From Actinomycetes bacterium (GTDB taxonomy: Bacteria > Actinomycetota > Acidimicrobiia > Acidimicrobiales > Acidimicrobiaceae): a stretch of 6,832 nt of DNA. Made by a program: the position numbers and the translations under genes. The notes beneath the pieces are model-generated. The model had not been told where the DNA came from and made no database searches. It saw only the letters and a program-made list of their open reading frames with translations. Below, one piece after another: positions 6,501 through 6,832 of the stretch. Every line of letters starts with the position of its first letter. The stretch's first letter is position 1. The stretch spans positions 1 to 6,832 of the forward strand of contig JAKAPB010000106.1 of NCBI GenBank assembly GCA_021823045.1, in the 5' to 3' direction.

Positions 6501-6832
6501 TAAGCCTCGGTATGGAGTGCTCAGTGCCCAAAGTACCCGGATTTGTTACGGTGATGGTCGCTCCGACGATATCATCGATAGTCATCTTGCCGCTTCTGAC
6601 CCGGTCGACGACTGCGTCGTAAGCCTCGACAAACTGCCTAAAGTCTTTACCCTGGCAGTCCTTGACCACAGCGACAAAGAGCGATCTCGAACCGTCGGCC
6701 TTTTCGACGTCGACTGCGACGCCGAGATTAACTTGTGGGTTGATCACAACCCCCGGCGTACCTTTCTTATCTATGTCTGGATCGAAGGAACGGTTCATCT
6801 GCGGTACGGCCGCTATCGCCTTGATCACGGCG
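3592..6832 (-). CDS. kgd: multifunctional 2-oxoglutarate dehydrogenase/decarboxylase, fused E2-E1 (N-terminus off window)
   Basis: The frame is open to the right edge, so the N-terminus (perhaps 150 residues, compared with about 1230 in M. tuberculosis KGD) is missing; 1079 residues are visible. Numbering from codon 6828: residues 1-185 are an E2 succinyltransferase catalytic core with [18 protein letters not shown] (93-110) and [15 protein letters not shown] (148-162), His153 being the catalytic His. From about 220 the E1 part begins: NYRVRGHL (224-231), GMAHRGRLN (382-390), the ThDP/Mg site HGDAAF (483-488) with NNQVGFTT (517-524), [16 protein letters not shown] (583-598), then the pyrimidine-binding part with [14 protein letters not shown] (740-753), [18 protein letters not shown] (817-834) and [20 protein letters not shown] (852-871). 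It converts 2-oxoglutarate, giving succinyl-CoA with partner E2/E3 subunits or succinic semialdehyde alone. In mycobacteria the FHA protein GarA inhibits it; garA is not in this window. All core motifs are intact. The GTG at 6828 is an internal Val, not the start. Confidence 0.97.
   Translation of the reverse strand, partial: [1079 protein letters not shown]

Noticed and set aside
6826..6828. GTG as the start codon of kgd
   Set aside because: The frame remains open to the window edge and the residues there already belong to the middle of the E2 core, so this is an internal Val.
1..6832. tRNA, rRNA, CRISPR array, insertion sequence or phage-like module
   Set aside because: I found no cloverleaf-like sequence, repeated spacer pattern, transposase motif or terminal inverted repeat. 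The genes are housekeeping types with uniform base composition by eye.

Overview
The window looks like chromosome from an actinobacterium with moderate GC, judged by eye at about half GC. The strongest clue is the right half. It carries most of a fused 2-oxoglutarate dehydrogenase/decarboxylase in which an E2-type succinyltransferase core precedes a complete E1 module (the KGD/SucA architecture), an arrangement typical of Actinobacteria. TTG and GTG starts and two possible leaderless starts fit that reading. Moderate GC would suit the acidophilic Acidimicrobiia better than the high-GC actinomycetes, but this is an inference and not a firm assignment.

Layout from left to right. Positions 1-519 (minus) hold a small one-helix membrane protein whose stop overlaps the start (ATGA) of a partial ApbE-type FAD:protein FMN transferase that leaves the window at base 1. 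The small protein ends in SGAT-R-I-S, which resembles the core of the motif ApbE enzymes modify. Positions 520-673 are non-coding, with a 21-bp imperfect dyad and a 12-bp perfect palindrome. Positions 674-1393 (minus) encode a hotdog (PaaI-type) thioesterase with an N-terminal helical extension. Then come an exonuclease III (xth, minus), a FabZ-type hydroxyacyl-ACP dehydratase (minus) and, diverging from fabZ, a HAD-superfamily hydrolase (plus). The HAD gene converges on the long kgd gene (minus), and a strong hairpin sits between them. kgd runs off the right edge.

How the genes fit together. fabZ and xth may be co-transcribed, with 59-89 bp between them depending on the xth start. That gap holds a triple GAGTTG repeat and a 12-codon reading frame whose stop lies one base before an in-frame xth ATG. 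fabZ and the HAD gene share a 65-bp divergent intergenic region. Neither has a Shine-Dalgarno sequence, and both have a TANNNT hexamer exactly seven bases before the preferred start, suggesting paired leaderless promoters. kgd is a TCA-cycle gene with its own terminator. Otherwise this is mostly ordinary housekeeping DNA. The most novel-looking part is the SGAT-tailed membrane protein coupled to apbE. I see no tRNA, rRNA, CRISPR array, insertion sequence or phage gene.
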